Source of the DNA: CAZRXG01 sp964603985
Lineage (GTDB): Bacteria; Chloroflexota; Anaerolineae; Aggregatilineales; UBA3940
NCBI GenBank assembly: GCA_964603985.1
Contig: CAZRXG010000030.1
Location: 1 to 50,968, forward strand
Reading direction: 5' to 3'
DNA: 50,968 bases
The notes below the pieces were generated by a model, which did no database searches, was not told the origin of the DNA, and was given only the letters and a program-made list of their open reading frames with translations. The position numbers were made by a program, and so were the translations under genes. Positions 41,070 to 50,440 of this stretch are shown piece by piece; position 1 is the first letter of the stretch, and each line of letters opens with the position of its first letter.

Positions 41070-42266
41070 TTACTGCGATGGCTGCGCGTCCCACCAGGCC
41101 TGCCAGGCGTCAGCGTCCTGGCCGAAGTCCTGGCCTGTGATGTCCTTCAACGCAACTTCGGCGCTAAAGCGCACCTCCTCATCCTCGTCGCCCAGCAGCC
41201 TGATTAAGGCCGGAACGGCTTCCAGAGGCTTCGGCCAAAAAATCTTCCCCAATGAACGGGCCGCATTTTTCCGTACCCGGGGCGATTCATCATCCAGTGC
41301 CTGTATCAGAACAGGGACGGCTTCAGGCCCCAAATCCCCCAGCGCCATGGCGGCCTTCGCGCCCACAACAGGGTCTTGATGGTTAATGGTCTGCCGCAAA
41401 AGGGGAATGGCCTCCGGTCCCAGCTTTTCCAGTGCCTCGACCGCAGGCTCCCAGTAGCGTGAGTTTTCATGCTCCAGCATCTGTTCCAGGAACGCCAATG
41501 CCTGGCTTGTTTCAAGCTTCACGGCGGTGTCGGTGACCGCCTCGATCAGGTTGGATGACAGGGACAGGTCCAGGGTCGTGGTCAGGGCCGATGGACCCCA
41601 GAATGCCACCAGCCCGTCCAGCAAGGCCCCTGCCCAGGCCCGCTCCCAGGGAGCGTCGGCTGGCTCCTCTGTGCAGTGGTAGTTTATAATTGGAATAGGC
41701 TCTTTCCCGCTTATACCTCGTCCCACCGGCTCCTCTCCATTCACGGTGAGCACAGCCTGACCGGTGACTTTCGCACCGTTGTAGCACTTTGGCGTACTCT
41801 CCCATTGGGCCCAGAGGGCCTCACCCGTGAGGGACAGCCGCAGCGTCGCGTCACAGCCCTCGCCGACCTCCACCACCGTCAGCCCCATTGCCGTCAAGAT
41901 GGCCTCGGCTGTGTCCCGGACCGGCAGCGAGAATTCCTCGGCTATCTCAGGGAAAGATTGGTTGATTTCCAGGCAAAGCGTCTCAATCGGCGGGCCTGCC
42001 CGGCCAGAATCCTGGGGTGATGCCGGCTGCTGCTCCATCGTGGGGGGCGCGGGGGAAGTGGTCGGGCCGGGTGTCGACATGACAGATCGTGTGGCTTCTC
42101 GTGTCTGAGCCCATGAGGTGGCAGTTTTGATGTTCGCTGCGTTAGTTTCAATCGGCCCGGCTAGAGTAGGTGACATAGCCCAGTAGCTGCTGCATCCCAC
42201 CAACAGCCATGCAGCCACACTCACCCACACAGTGAGGATGAATCGCCCCTGGGATCTTGTGCTCAT
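41070..42266 (-). CDS. Lipoprotein with HEAT repeats
   Basis: The 398-residue lipoprotein has lipobox LLVGC (start MSTRSQGRFILTVWVSVAAW), a Thr/Pro linker, a Cys-containing middle domain (about 95-240) and about four HEAT repeats at the C terminus (EAIPLLRQTINHQDPVVGAKA, EAVPVLIQALDDESPRVRKNAARSLGK, EAVPALIRLLGDEDEEVRFSAEVALKDITGQDFG), ending in a Trp-rich tail (WQAWWDAQ). It is a surface scaffold; partner unknown. ATG 42266 has AAGGAG seven bases upstream. An in-frame extension to 42521 has no signal and overlaps the MFS gene. Confidence 0.85.
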   Translation of the reverse strand: MSTRSQGRFILTVWVSVAAWLLVGCSSYWAMSPTLAGPIETNAANIKTATSWAQTREATRSVMSTPGPTTSPAPPTMEQQPASPQDSGRAGPPIETLCLEINQSFPEIAEEFSLPVRDTAEAILTAMGLTVVEVGEGCDATLRLSLTGEALWAQWESTPKCYNGAKVTGQAVLTVNGEEPVGRGISGKEPIPIINYHCTEEPADAPWERAWAGALLDGLVAFWGPSALTTTLDLSLSSNLIEAVTDTAVKLETSQALAFLEQMLEHENSRYWEPAVEALEKLGPEAIPLLRQTINHQDPVVGAKAAMALGDLGPEAVPVLIQALDDESPRVRKNAARSLGKIFWPKPLEAVPALIRLLGDEDEEVRFSAEVALKDITGQDFGQDADAWQAWWDAQPSQ

Positions 42267-42355
42267 CGCGAGTCTCCTTGGTGTCCTGACGGCACTATTT
42301 ACCAGACGGCTCCTAACAGAAAGAACGGCCAATATCGCCGGGCTGGTGAACCGGA

Positions 42356-43576
42356 TCAAGTACCAGTAGGCGTTGGCCTCTCCGGGTCTTTGAGCTGGGT
42401 GACCAGCACGGTGCTCACGACCAGCAGCCCGGCGGCAAACAGCAGCGATGGCGTGAACGAACCGTCGGCGCTCTTCATCGCCTCCATGATGTATACAAAC
42501 ACGACTGCCGCCTGCCCGCAAAGCTGGATCAGGCCGTTCGACGTGCCTTCCGGTGTCGGGTGCGTGATCTCGGCTGAATACTGCATCCCGACCGGGAACG
42601 CGCTGACCAGGAAGAACCCCAGGCTGAAGGCCGAGACGAGCAGCAGCCAGTAGCTCGTCGCGAAGGTCAGCCCGATCAGGCCAGGGATCGCCATCGCGAC
42701 CCCCAGGAAGAGATAGCGCTGCCGCTTGTGCTGCCGATCCGAGAAAGAGGGAATGATCACCGCGCCCACCAGCCCCCCGACCAGCATCAGCGCGCCGAGC
42801 GTCCCGGCATCGGTGGGTGTGAAGCCTCTTGGTCGGACGATGTTCTCCACCCAGGTCGTGACGCCGTTATAGATACCCATTGCAATGAGCGTGACAACCA
42901 GGAAGAGCAGGAAGGGCTTGACCTTCAGGGCGTGCTTCAGGCCGTCGAGCATCAGGGCGCGAACCTCCATTCCCGGTGGGCAGGGCGGCGTGGGCGGGTT
43001 CTCACGGGAGAGGATGGCGAACAGCACCGCCGAGAAGGCGGCCACCCCGCCGTAGATCAACTGCACAGCGGGGATGGTCATCTGCTCCGTCAGGATGGGG
43101 GTCACCACCATCCCCAGTGCCGTACCGATCAGGCTGGAGAGCGTCACCAGGCCGACGGCGGTGGCTCTCTCGTCCGGAGAAAACCAGTTGGCCGGGACTT
43201 TCGTCCACGAGTTCAAAAGGAACGGCTGGGCGATGGCAATCCCGATGGTGCACACCAGGACGAGTGTATAGTTCGCTCCGGTCAGGCCACGCGCCACGCC
43301 GAAGACGCCCATCATCAGCGCGCCGATGCTGACGGCGAGACGGAAGCCATAGGTATCGATCACCCAGGAGACCGGGATCGAGAGCGGGACGTAGGCGATC
43401 ATAAAAGACATGGCGAGCAGACCAATTTGCAGGTCGCCAACGCCGTAGAACTGCGCAGCAGGGCCTGTGATCGGCGCATAAGTGATCCAGAGCGTCTGGA
43501 TAGTCAGGTTGATGAACATGAAAGCGCCCAGCACCACCCAGCGGTAGCCGTATACGCGATACTCACCTTCACTCAT
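42356..43576 (-). CDS. Major facilitator superfamily transporter
   Basis: The 406-residue transporter has about twelve membrane segments. The first follows RVYGYRWVVLGAFMFINL; the central cytoplasmic loop lies near residue 190 (ENPPTPPCPPGMEVRALMLDG). GYR at the start and LNSWTKVPANWFSPDERATAVG in the fifth-sixth helix region are typical of the nitrate/oxalate-type branch, but substrate specificity cannot be read from the sequence. AGGAG lies about seven bases before ATG 43576. The gene is 90 bases upstream of the HEAT lipoprotein gene, on the same strand. Confidence 0.85.
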   Translation of the reverse strand: MSEGEYRVYGYRWVVLGAFMFINLTIQTLWITYAPITGPAAQFYGVGDLQIGLLAMSFMIAYVPLSIPVSWVIDTYGFRLAVSIGALMMGVFGVARGLTGANYTLVLVCTIGIAIAQPFLLNSWTKVPANWFSPDERATAVGLVTLSSLIGTALGMVVTPILTEQMTIPAVQLIYGGVAAFSAVLFAILSRENPPTPPCPPGMEVRALMLDGLKHALKVKPFLLFLVVTLIAMGIYNGVTTWVENIVRPRGFTPTDAGTLGALMLVGGLVGAVIIPSFSDRQHKRQRYLFLGVAMAIPGLIGLTFATSYWLLLVSAFSLGFFLVSAFPVGMQYSAEITHPTPEGTSNGLIQLCGQAAVVFVYIMEAMKSADGSFTPSLLFAAGLLVVSTVLVTQLKDPERPTPTGT

Positions 43577-43789
43577 GATGGTCTCCTGTGTCTGGCGGCG
43601 CTGCGGTGATGGCCGGAGCCTGGTCCTGCCGGAGGACACCGGATGCTTCTGCACCCTAAATCTTGCTTAAATCAGGCTCTCGGCAGCGCCCGTGAATATA
43701 AGTGTCGGCCTGTTGAGCCGAATAATACCCAAACAGCCGACGGAAACCAATCCGACCTTCTCGAAGCAGTACCCCTAATAAATATCAGC

Positions 43790-43818
43790 TTCTCACCGAC
43801 TCAAAGGCGGATTATAAT
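43790..43818 (+). promoter_or_regulatory. Promoter of the propeller lipoprotein gene
   Basis: TTCTCA-N17-TATAAT, about 70 bases before ATG 43890. Confidence 0.5.
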
Positions 43819-43889
43819 GGCGGCAATGAAAGCCCGGCTTATGATCGGCTGGCGAGTATGAATCACCCTGAATGTCGAGGATCGGGGAA

Positions 43890-45530
43890 ATGAAGGGCCG
43901 AGAGGGTGCGACGGTGCGCGATTTGACCGCCCGAAGCACGGTGATCGTTGCAGTGGGCGCTGTGCTGGTGGCGGCGCTGACCGGGTGCACGTCCAGGGAG
44001 ACGGCGGGCGTGGAGGCTCCGCCGCCGACCGAGATGGCAACGATGACACCAACGGACACATCAGAACCACCGCCCAGCCCGGCCAACACCCCGCGCCCGA
44101 CCCGCACCCCACGCAGACACGAGTCTCCCCTAACACCCTCTGCCTCAACGGTTATACCACCGGCAACCGGCGTGCCGCCCTCGGATAAGGGGCCGTGGTT
44201 GGTTTTTACGGCGGAGGGAGAAGAGGGGATGCAGCTCTGGGCGATGAACGCCGATGGCACCGGTCTGACACAACTCACTCACCAAACACAGGATATGATC
44301 GTACACTTCGCTGTCAATCACGTCCCCGCGCAAGACGGCACCTACGCCATCGCCTATGTCACCGCCACCAGCAAGGCAGTATGGCTGCACATGTTGGCGT
44401 TTCCGGGCGGCGCCGACCGGCTTATCACACCCCTTATACCTGAAGGTGATACTTCTTCGGATCAGGATCCCTCGCTCATTCGTGAACGGAGAGCCTGCTT
44501 TGATCAGGCCGGGATACTTCGCTGGTCACCGGACGGCACACAACTTGCCTTCGTCGGCGCGATAGATGGCCCCACCGTCGACGTGTACAAGTACATGCCT
44601 GCTACGTGTGAAATCACCCGCCTGACCGACGGCCCAGCACACGCGTGGAACCTGCTGTGGTCACCCGACGGAGAGTATATCGTTCACACCGGCAATGAGA
44701 TATTCCTGGGATCGGGAAGTCGCTACGCAGACGGGCGTGTGTGGGCCGTCCGTGCCGATGGCTCAGGCGTCACCGAGTTCCCCGGAGAAGGAGCAGACTA
44801 TGAGGGTTGGATTGCACCTGACACACTGCTGCTGTGCACCGGTGCTAACGTCGGCACATGTGCTTCCGGTCTGCGGAGCGTTAACGTAACGGATGGCACA
44901 GTTCACAGTATCTGGCCTGGATGCTTCGATGGGGTCGCCTACAATCTGACCAACAACATCGCTCTGATCACCATCGTTGACATCTTCTTGATGGTCCCCG
45001 GCAAGGAAAACGACATTCCCCCTGATGGGCCTGGCACGTACATCTTAAGGGAGGGTGAGCCTGAGTTCCTTTCGGCGGACATTGTGAACGTCTACTGGTC
45101 GGCTGAGCAAAACACATTCTACGGTGGGGATCTAGAAGGAAGAATATACCAGATCTCACCTTCCGGGCAGATCACCGAATTGGACGCGCCAACGGACACC
45201 GTGCCGCTTATGTCACCTGATGGGCAGTACTGCACCTGGAGTGGCACATCTGACCCGTACAAAATGCCGTTCTTTGACGGGGGCCCCCACCCACCACCGT
45301 TTGGTCTGTGGATCGACAGGCCCGACGGCACCCGCATCAGGGTGGATGAGACGGTGCCCGATTCGACCGGCGCGGAACACGTGATCTGGTCACCGGACAG
45401 CAAGGTGGTCTTCTTCGTCAGCAACGAGAAAGGATATATTGCGTCCGCCCCCGACTTCGTTCCGCGACAACTGGGGATCAGCCTGCCGCTTGGTGTCTTC
45501 TGGCAGTTTCAATGGGTGCCCGGCAGATAA
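43890..45530 (+). CDS. Beta-propeller lipoprotein (TolB/PD40-like)
   Basis: The 546-residue lipoprotein has lipobox AALTGC (start MKGREGATVRDLTARSTVIV), a Thr/Pro-rich linker (about 35-95) and propeller blades with the PD40 core (GMQLWAMNADGTGLTQLTH, GILRWSPDGTQLAFVG, NLLWSPDGEYIVHTGN, VPLMSPDGQYCTWSG, VIWSPDSKVVFFVSN). It is a surface binding protein; ligand unknown. ATG 43890 follows GGGGAA. An in-frame ATG at 43872 lacks a ribosome site. Same class as the lipoprotein at 19869-20945, but of normal base composition. Confidence 0.85.
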   Translation: MKGREGATVRDLTARSTVIVAVGAVLVAALTGCTSRETAGVEAPPPTEMATMTPTDTSEPPPSPANTPRPTRTPRRHESPLTPSASTVIPPATGVPPSDKGPWLVFTAEGEEGMQLWAMNADGTGLTQLTHQTQDMIVHFAVNHVPAQDGTYAIAYVTATSKAVWLHMLAFPGGADRLITPLIPEGDTSSDQDPSLIRERRACFDQAGILRWSPDGTQLAFVGAIDGPTVDVYKYMPATCEITRLTDGPAHAWNLLWSPDGEYIVHTGNEIFLGSGSRYADGRVWAVRADGSGVTEFPGEGADYEGWIAPDTLLLCTGANVGTCASGLRSVNVTDGTVHSIWPGCFDGVAYNLTNNIALITIVDIFLMVPGKENDIPPDGPGTYILREGEPEFLSADIVNVYWSAEQNTFYGGDLEGRIYQISPSGQITELDAPTDTVPLMSPDGQYCTWSGTSDPYKMPFFDGGPHPPPFGLWIDRPDGTRIRVDETVPDSTGAEHVIWSPDSKVVFFVSNEKGYIASAPDFVPRQLGISLPLGVFWQFQWVPGR

Positions 45531-45541
45531 CGCGCCAGCCC

Positions 45542-46792
45542 TCACGCAAGCGCCGCCAGCAGCCTCTCCCCGAAATCCGCCGGGTCGCTCCCCTCGATCA
45601 CCAGATCCGCCGCCCGGTGGAAGGCCATGAAGTCGCGCAGCGCCCCGGCCACGTCGGCGATCAGCGCCTCGTCCGGCTCGACGCCCGGCTCCAGGTAGAG
45701 CGCCTTGAGGCGCAGGGTGCCGGTCTTGCGCTCCAACTTGGGGTCGAAGCGCCCGACCAGCCGGTCGTGGTGCAGGATCGGCAGGCAGAAGTAGCCCCAG
45801 ATGCGGTCCTTCTCCGGCTTGTACGCCTCCAACACCTGCCGGAAGCCCCACAGATCCTCGTCGCGGCCCTGCGCCCAGAACAGGCTGTCGAACGGGCTGA
45901 GGAAGGTCGTGCGCCGCGCAGGCAGCGCGCCGTCGGCGGCCTGCTCCAGCAGGGGGAGGTTGTCACGGTGGACGACCAGCGTCTCGACCTCGCCACCCGC
46001 CAACTCCCCCGCAACCTCGACGGCCACCCCCTCGCCGATCAGCCCCTCGACGATGGGCCGGGCCGGGCCGCGCTTCAGGTAAGCATACTCGGCGGCCTGG
46101 AGCGGTCGGCAGACGCCCAGCGCCCGCAGCGCCCCCTCAACGTGGCAGCGATCCGACTCCGCTTTTGACGCCGCGCTGGCATCGACCCAGTCCGGCAGCA
46201 CGCGCTCGCGCAGGTCATAGACGCGCTGGAAGCTGACGCGGTCTGCGATCATCAGGTCGCCGCGCCGGAAGAGGTATTCGAGCGCGCGCTTGGCCGGTTT
46301 CCAGTCCCACCAGCTTCCGCGCTGCGCCCCGTCGTGCTTGAAGTCGGCGGCACGCAGCCTGCCATCCGCCCGGACGCGCGCCAGCACGTGCTCGATGACC
46401 TGGTCGCTGCCCGGCTCATCCAGCCACCGCTTCCACCACCAGCTCGCGTTATCGGCGAACAGGCGCATGTGGGGAAGGCGGTAGCGATAGTCGGCGAGAG
46501 GCATGATCGAGGCGGCGTGGCCCCAATACTCGAACAGGCGGCGCTCGCCGTCCCGGTAGACCAGCCGGTCGAGGTCGGCCGGGTCGTAGCTTCCCAGGCG
46601 GCTCCATAAGACCAGGTAGTGGCTGCGGGCTACCATTTGCAGTGTGTCGATCTGCAAGCAGCCCAGCCGCTCGATCACGTCGTAGATCGCGCCGGGGGTC
46701 GGGGCGGGGGTCTGACCGTGCGGCGCGCTCAAGCCCTGGGTGTGCAGGGCCAGCGCCCGCAGCGCGGGAAGGGGGTAAACCGTATCGTGCAT
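45542..46792 (-). CDS. AlkX/YcaQ-like (HTH_42, winged-helix) DNA glycosylase
   Basis: The 416-residue protein is of the usual HTH_42 family length. The catalytic Q-phi-D motif is present (RLGCLQIDTLQMVARSHYLVLWSRLG, with Gln-Ile-Asp near residue 47), the form seen in YcaQ (AlkX), which opens interstrand DNA crosslinks. Other marks: FEYWGHAASIMPL (about 88-100), winged-helix parts in the middle, and LSPFDSLFWAQGRDEDLWGF then FCLPILHHDRLVGRFDPKLERK near the C terminus. AAAGGA lies eight bases before ATG 46792. The promoter is the exact consensus and holds an SOS-type box, so it is probably DNA-damage induced. Confidence 0.9.
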   Translation of the reverse strand: MHDTVYPLPALRALALHTQGLSAPHGQTPAPTPGAIYDVIERLGCLQIDTLQMVARSHYLVLWSRLGSYDPADLDRLVYRDGERRLFEYWGHAASIMPLADYRYRLPHMRLFADNASWWWKRWLDEPGSDQVIEHVLARVRADGRLRAADFKHDGAQRGSWWDWKPAKRALEYLFRRGDLMIADRVSFQRVYDLRERVLPDWVDASAASKAESDRCHVEGALRALGVCRPLQAAEYAYLKRGPARPIVEGLIGEGVAVEVAGELAGGEVETLVVHRDNLPLLEQAADGALPARRTTFLSPFDSLFWAQGRDEDLWGFRQVLEAYKPEKDRIWGYFCLPILHHDRLVGRFDPKLERKTGTLRLKALYLEPGVEPDEALIADVAGALRDFMAFHRAADLVIEGSDPADFGERLLAALA

Positions 46793-46833
46793 GAGTCTCG
46801 TCCTTTGGCTGAATAGACCCGATGTTCGGGTTA

Positions 46834-46862
46834 ATTATACGAACATTAGTTCTGTCTGTCAA
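46834..46862 (-). promoter_or_regulatory. Consensus promoter of the glycosylase gene
   Basis: TTGACA-N17-TATAAT on the minus strand, an exact sigma-70 consensus. Such a strong promoter normally needs a repressor. Confidence 0.75.
46841..46852 (-). promoter_or_regulatory. SOS-type (LexA-like) operator
   Basis: GAAC-TAAT-GTTC between the -35 and -10 boxes. It is the GAAC-N4-GTTC core of the LexA box of Gram-positive bacteria, perfectly placed to block the promoter of a DNA-repair gene. Confidence 0.6.
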
Positions 46863-46890
46863 CCGTTGGGGAAAACAACGAGGTGAGGGG

Positions 46891-47388
46891 CTATCCCCGG
46901 TCGCGACCGTCGCCCACCCCCGCGTCGAGGTCGAAGCGCTGCATGGCAAGCTGCGCCACCTCCTCCAGCGGGACGAGCACGCCGTGTGTGGCGTAACCGT
47001 TGTTCTGCGCCGAGCGGGTGGGGTAATCGCGGATCCAGCCCGGCAGCGCCCAGCGCAGCGACAGGAAGGGCAGCACGTAGATCGCCCGTCCGGGCAGGTA
47101 GTAGATCAGATAGTCGGCCCGCGCGGTGAGCGCCCAGCCCATCTTACCCTGCGTATCGACCGAGATCGTCTCGACGAAGGCGTTGCCGGTTTTGGCGGCC
47201 AGGTAGTCGGTCTTGTACTCGACGCGCGACTCGTCCCCGCCGGGGGTGGTGAAGACGCGGTCGATGCCCTGGCGCTGCTCGTCGGGCGTGGCCGGGCGGA
47301 TGGTCTGGCCGCGCGCCCGGAAGAAGGCATCGAGGAACGCCTCACCCTCCTCGCCCTCGGCCAACTGGTGAGCGAAGTCGTAGGTCAT
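46891..47388 (-). CDS. Small PD-(D/E)XK-nuclease-like protein
   Basis: The 165-residue protein begins TYDFAHQLAEGEEGEAFLDAFF, then IDRVFTTPGG with an Asp, and SRVEYKTDYLAAKTGNAFVE with the E-x-K pair (EYK, about 57-59) of PD-(D/E)XK nucleases. That layout (Glu of helix 1, Asp, ExK) fits a restriction-endonuclease-like fold. No specific family name. It lies upstream of the glycosylase on the same strand; the glycosylase promoter sits between them, overlapping the end of this gene by none. A shared role in DNA repair is only suggested by position. Confidence 0.72.
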   Translation of the reverse strand: MTYDFAHQLAEGEEGEAFLDAFFRARGQTIRPATPDEQRQGIDRVFTTPGGDESRVEYKTDYLAAKTGNAFVETISVDTQGKMGWALTARADYLIYYLPGRAIYVLPFLSLRWALPGWIRDYPTRSAQNNGYATHGVLVPLEEVAQLAMQRFDLDAGVGDGRDRG

Positions 47389-47506
47389 GGGCAGCAGTGT
47401 AGCACGGATTTTCTAATACCACAACGCGATTTTTGTGCCATAATCTCCCGCCGGGAAAGGCAAGAGGGCGACGAAGCCGGGCACCACCGGAGAGGAGACA
47501 CTCCAA

Positions 47507-48490
47507 ATGGAGGCAAAGCCCAAAGTATTTGTGTCACGCATCATCCCCAACGCGGGGCTGGACGGGATCAGGCAGGTAGCCGAGGCCGAAGTCTGGGAGG
47601 ACGAGCTGCCGCCACCCTACGAGGTGCTTCTGGAGAAAGTCAGGGGCGTGGACGGTCTGGTCTGCCTGCTGACCGACCGGATCGACGGGCAGTTGATGGA
47701 CGCCGCAGGTAGCCAGCTCAAGGTCATCAGCCAGATGGCGGTTGGCTATGACAACGTGGACATCGCGGCGGCCACCGGGCGCGGCATCCCGGTCGGTAAC
47801 ACGCCCGGCGTGCTGACCGACACCACCGCCGACTTCGCCTTCACGCTGATGGTCTCCGCCGCCCGGCGCGTCGTCGAGGGCGAGCGGTACGTCAAAGCGG
47901 GCCGCTGGAAAACCTGGGGGCCGACCCTGCTGATGGGCCACGACATCCACCACGCCACCCTGGGCATCATTGGCCTGGGCCGCATCGGGCAGGGCATGGC
48001 CCGCCGTGCCGGGGGTTTTGACATGCGCGTGCTGGCCTGCGACCCCCTGGCCGACCCGAAGGTCGCTCAGGAGCTTGGCGTCGAGCTGCGCCCGCTGGAC
48101 GAGGTGCTGGCCGAGTCCGACTTTGTCAGCCTGCACGTCCCCCTGACCGACGAGACCCACCACCTCATCGCCGGGCGTGAGCTGAAGGTGATGAAGCCGT
48201 CCTGCGTGCTGATCAACACCTCACGCGGGCCGGTCGTCGACCCGGTGGCGCTCTACGACGCCCTCAAGAACGGCGATATCGCTTACGCCGCTCTGGACGT
48301 GACCGAGCCTGAACCCATCTCACCGGACGATCCCCTGCTCACGCTGGACAACTGCCTGATCGTGCCGCACATCGCGAGCTCGAGTCTGGCAACGCGCAGT
48401 AAAATGGCGAGCATGGCCGCGGAGAACCTGGCAGCCGGGCTGAAGGGTGAGCGGCTGCCCAACTGCGTCAACCCGGAGGTTTACGGCTAA
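47507..48490 (+). CDS. D-2-hydroxyacid dehydrogenase, glyoxylate/hydroxypyruvate reductase (GyaR-like)
   Basis: The 327-residue enzyme would reduce glyoxylate or hydroxypyruvate with NAD(P)H. It shows the NAD-binding GLGRIGQG (156-163), VGYDNVDIAAATGRGIPVGNTPGVLTDTTADF in outline, the catalytic Arg240 (NTSRGPVVD), Glu269 (VTEPEP) and His288 (VPHIASSS). The length and the GNTPGVLTDTTADFAF stretch are typical of the GyaR/GRHPR branch. GAGGAG lies about ten bases before ATG 47507, and a CATAAT -10 box near 47440. Confidence 0.93.
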   Translation: MEAKPKVFVSRIIPNAGLDGIRQVAEAEVWEDELPPPYEVLLEKVRGVDGLVCLLTDRIDGQLMDAAGSQLKVISQMAVGYDNVDIAAATGRGIPVGNTPGVLTDTTADFAFTLMVSAARRVVEGERYVKAGRWKTWGPTLLMGHDIHHATLGIIGLGRIGQGMARRAGGFDMRVLACDPLADPKVAQELGVELRPLDEVLAESDFVSLHVPLTDETHHLIAGRELKVMKPSCVLINTSRGPVVDPVALYDALKNGDIAYAALDVTEPEPISPDDPLLTLDNCLIVPHIASSSLATRSKMASMAAENLAAGLKGERLPNCVNPEVYG

Positions 48491-48626
48491 CCCCGCACTC
48501 CAGCACCCCCTGTGTGAGCCTGACGGCGGAGCGGAGCGCGGCGACGGTGTCGACACGTATACCGGCCATGGCCGCCAGCCTGACCCGGCGGCCACAGCCG
48601 GTCGAACTACCGCTCAAGCTGGTCTC

Positions 48627-50387
48627 TTACTCTTCGCCCAACACTTCACCCAGTGTCAGGGTTCTACCGATTACCCAGTCTTCGGAAGCGTCCATCAAGT
48701 TCTGCATGAGGTCTGTAATTTCAGGGGATGGGCAATCGACTTCTCTAATCCGTATCAGGGTTCCAGGAGTTGGTCGCCGAAACAAAAAGTTGGCACGGAA
48801 CTTTCCAATGAGACTGAGAACGTAGTCAGGATCGGACCCAAACACCTCATCCTGTTCACATCGGGTTACGTCGTATTCGACACCGGTAAACGCTTCACGA
48901 GCCGCTACACCATCCTCACAATCTTCGAGGATCTGGTCCCACCTCGATTGGATTATTTTCTCTGGACCGTGTTGGATTAGTGCGTGTAGACCATCTCCAT
49001 CATCCTTTTCAAAAAAGCACTGGAGTTCAAACACCTCAAGGTCCTCGTCAAAACTCATGCGATAAGGGTCGTCTGATATCGGCCTCGGTGGCAGCGAGGA
49101 CAGAGATTCGCAAATCTCCTTAGCTTTCTCGTCTGAAATGCCGTCACCGCCAAGCAGCTTATCCAATGGGGGCTTACCTTCCATGCACAGGTCCTTCAGG
49201 TAGTCGGGCACGGGCTCGCAGCACAGCTCCCGGTCTTTGCGGTCGGGGTAGTTCTGCGCGCAGAAGAGCGCGTGATCGGTGTCCACCTCGTCCATGCAGT
49301 CCAACGTGCCGAAGATCTCGTCGGGGTCAAGCTTCGCCAGCATCTGGCAGCCTCTGGTGTTGGATGAGCGGAGTGCTTCGAGGCAGGCCAGTTGTGTGCC
49401 TGTACTCTGGTAGCTCATGCAGTTGTCGGGGTTGCGCTCGATTAAGTCCCGGCACCCGCGGCTCTGGATCTTCTTCAACTTGTCCAGCTTGTCTGGATTG
49501 CTTCTGTAAGCTTCGTGCTTCGGAGAGAAGGGGTTGGCGATCAGCGTCTCTTCCTGGCAGATGTCGGTGGTGAACTTGTCGGGGAAGTCAAAGACCAGAT
49601 ACCAGTTGCACTCTATGGCCTCCCGGCTCAGATAGGCCGGGTCGCTGCCACTCGACAGCCTGACGCACTCCCCGGCCCGTTTGGCGAACTCCCAATCGCG
49701 GGCGGTCGCATGCATCAGCCACATGACGTGACTGTCTATATTCTGCGACACAACATCTTTGATGTCCTCTTCAGGTAAGAAGCCTGGCGGCCAATAGATA
49801 CCATTTTTCTTGAATAATTCATTGGCCTCCAGCCCCTCGTCCGTCCTGGTCAGGGCGATGGTGTCGCGCAGGCCAATGGCGAACCTGGCGACGCGCACCT
49901 CGTAGCGCGGGTCCTCGTCCAGGATGGTCACTTCCACCGACGACCCCACCTGGATGTCGTCCATCTCAAGGTGCTCCAACACGTCTTTGGGGATCTCTTC
50001 CTCGAACACCACGTCCACCGCTTCGTCGGTGGTGTTCTCCAGGATCAGCTCCACCGACCCTTCGATCACGTCACCGTTGGGGTCGAGGTGCAGCACGCGG
50101 TCCAGGTACACGCCCGGCGCGACCTCTTCGCCTACCGTCAGCGGGTACGATGCTTCGAGCAGGCCGTCGCCGTCGTCGTCGTTGATCGTCACCAGCTCGG
50201 GGTCGAAGGGGTCTTCGTACTCGTGCTCCAGAGCGGCTTCATAGAAGTCTTCTTCTATCGACGTGCTATCCTGCCCCGTCAGCGACAGGCCGCTCAGGCC
50301 GCAGGTGCTGCAGGTGCAGGCAAGCATGATCAGGGCCACGGCTGCGACCAGCGGCCCCATCCTACGGATTGTGAGGTTCTTGTTCAT
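48627..50387 (-). CDS. Cys-rich lipoprotein of unknown function with TLTLxEVLGEE tail
   Basis: The 586-residue lipoprotein (MNKNLTIRRMGPLVAAVALI then LACTCSTCG) has an acidic region (about 30-110) and a beta-rich part with a VCBS/DUF11-like pattern (VEEVAPGVYLDRVLHLD, VIEGSVELILENTTDE). A Cys-rich stretch (about 230-400) has many CxxC and single Cys, and the tail ends TLTLGEVLGEE. The next gene upstream (50441-50968) ends TLTLDEVLGEE, so the two share a terminal module. No family recognised. AGGAG lies ten bases before ATG 50387. Confidence 0.75.
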   Translation of the reverse strand: MNKNLTIRRMGPLVAAVALIMLACTCSTCGLSGLSLTGQDSTSIEEDFYEAALEHEYEDPFDPELVTINDDDGDGLLEASYPLTVGEEVAPGVYLDRVLHLDPNGDVIEGSVELILENTTDEAVDVVFEEEIPKDVLEHLEMDDIQVGSSVEVTILDEDPRYEVRVARFAIGLRDTIALTRTDEGLEANELFKKNGIYWPPGFLPEEDIKDVVSQNIDSHVMWLMHATARDWEFAKRAGECVRLSSGSDPAYLSREAIECNWYLVFDFPDKFTTDICQEETLIANPFSPKHEAYRSNPDKLDKLKKIQSRGCRDLIERNPDNCMSYQSTGTQLACLEALRSSNTRGCQMLAKLDPDEIFGTLDCMDEVDTDHALFCAQNYPDRKDRELCCEPVPDYLKDLCMEGKPPLDKLLGGDGISDEKAKEICESLSSLPPRPISDDPYRMSFDEDLEVFELQCFFEKDDGDGLHALIQHGPEKIIQSRWDQILEDCEDGVAAREAFTGVEYDVTRCEQDEVFGSDPDYVLSLIGKFRANFLFRRPTPGTLIRIREVDCPSPEITDLMQNLMDASEDWVIGRTLTLGEVLGEE

Positions 50388-50440
50388 GGGGGGTTTTCTC
50401 CTGGCAAAGTAGGTATTCATGTCCGGCTACAGTTGGCTTC

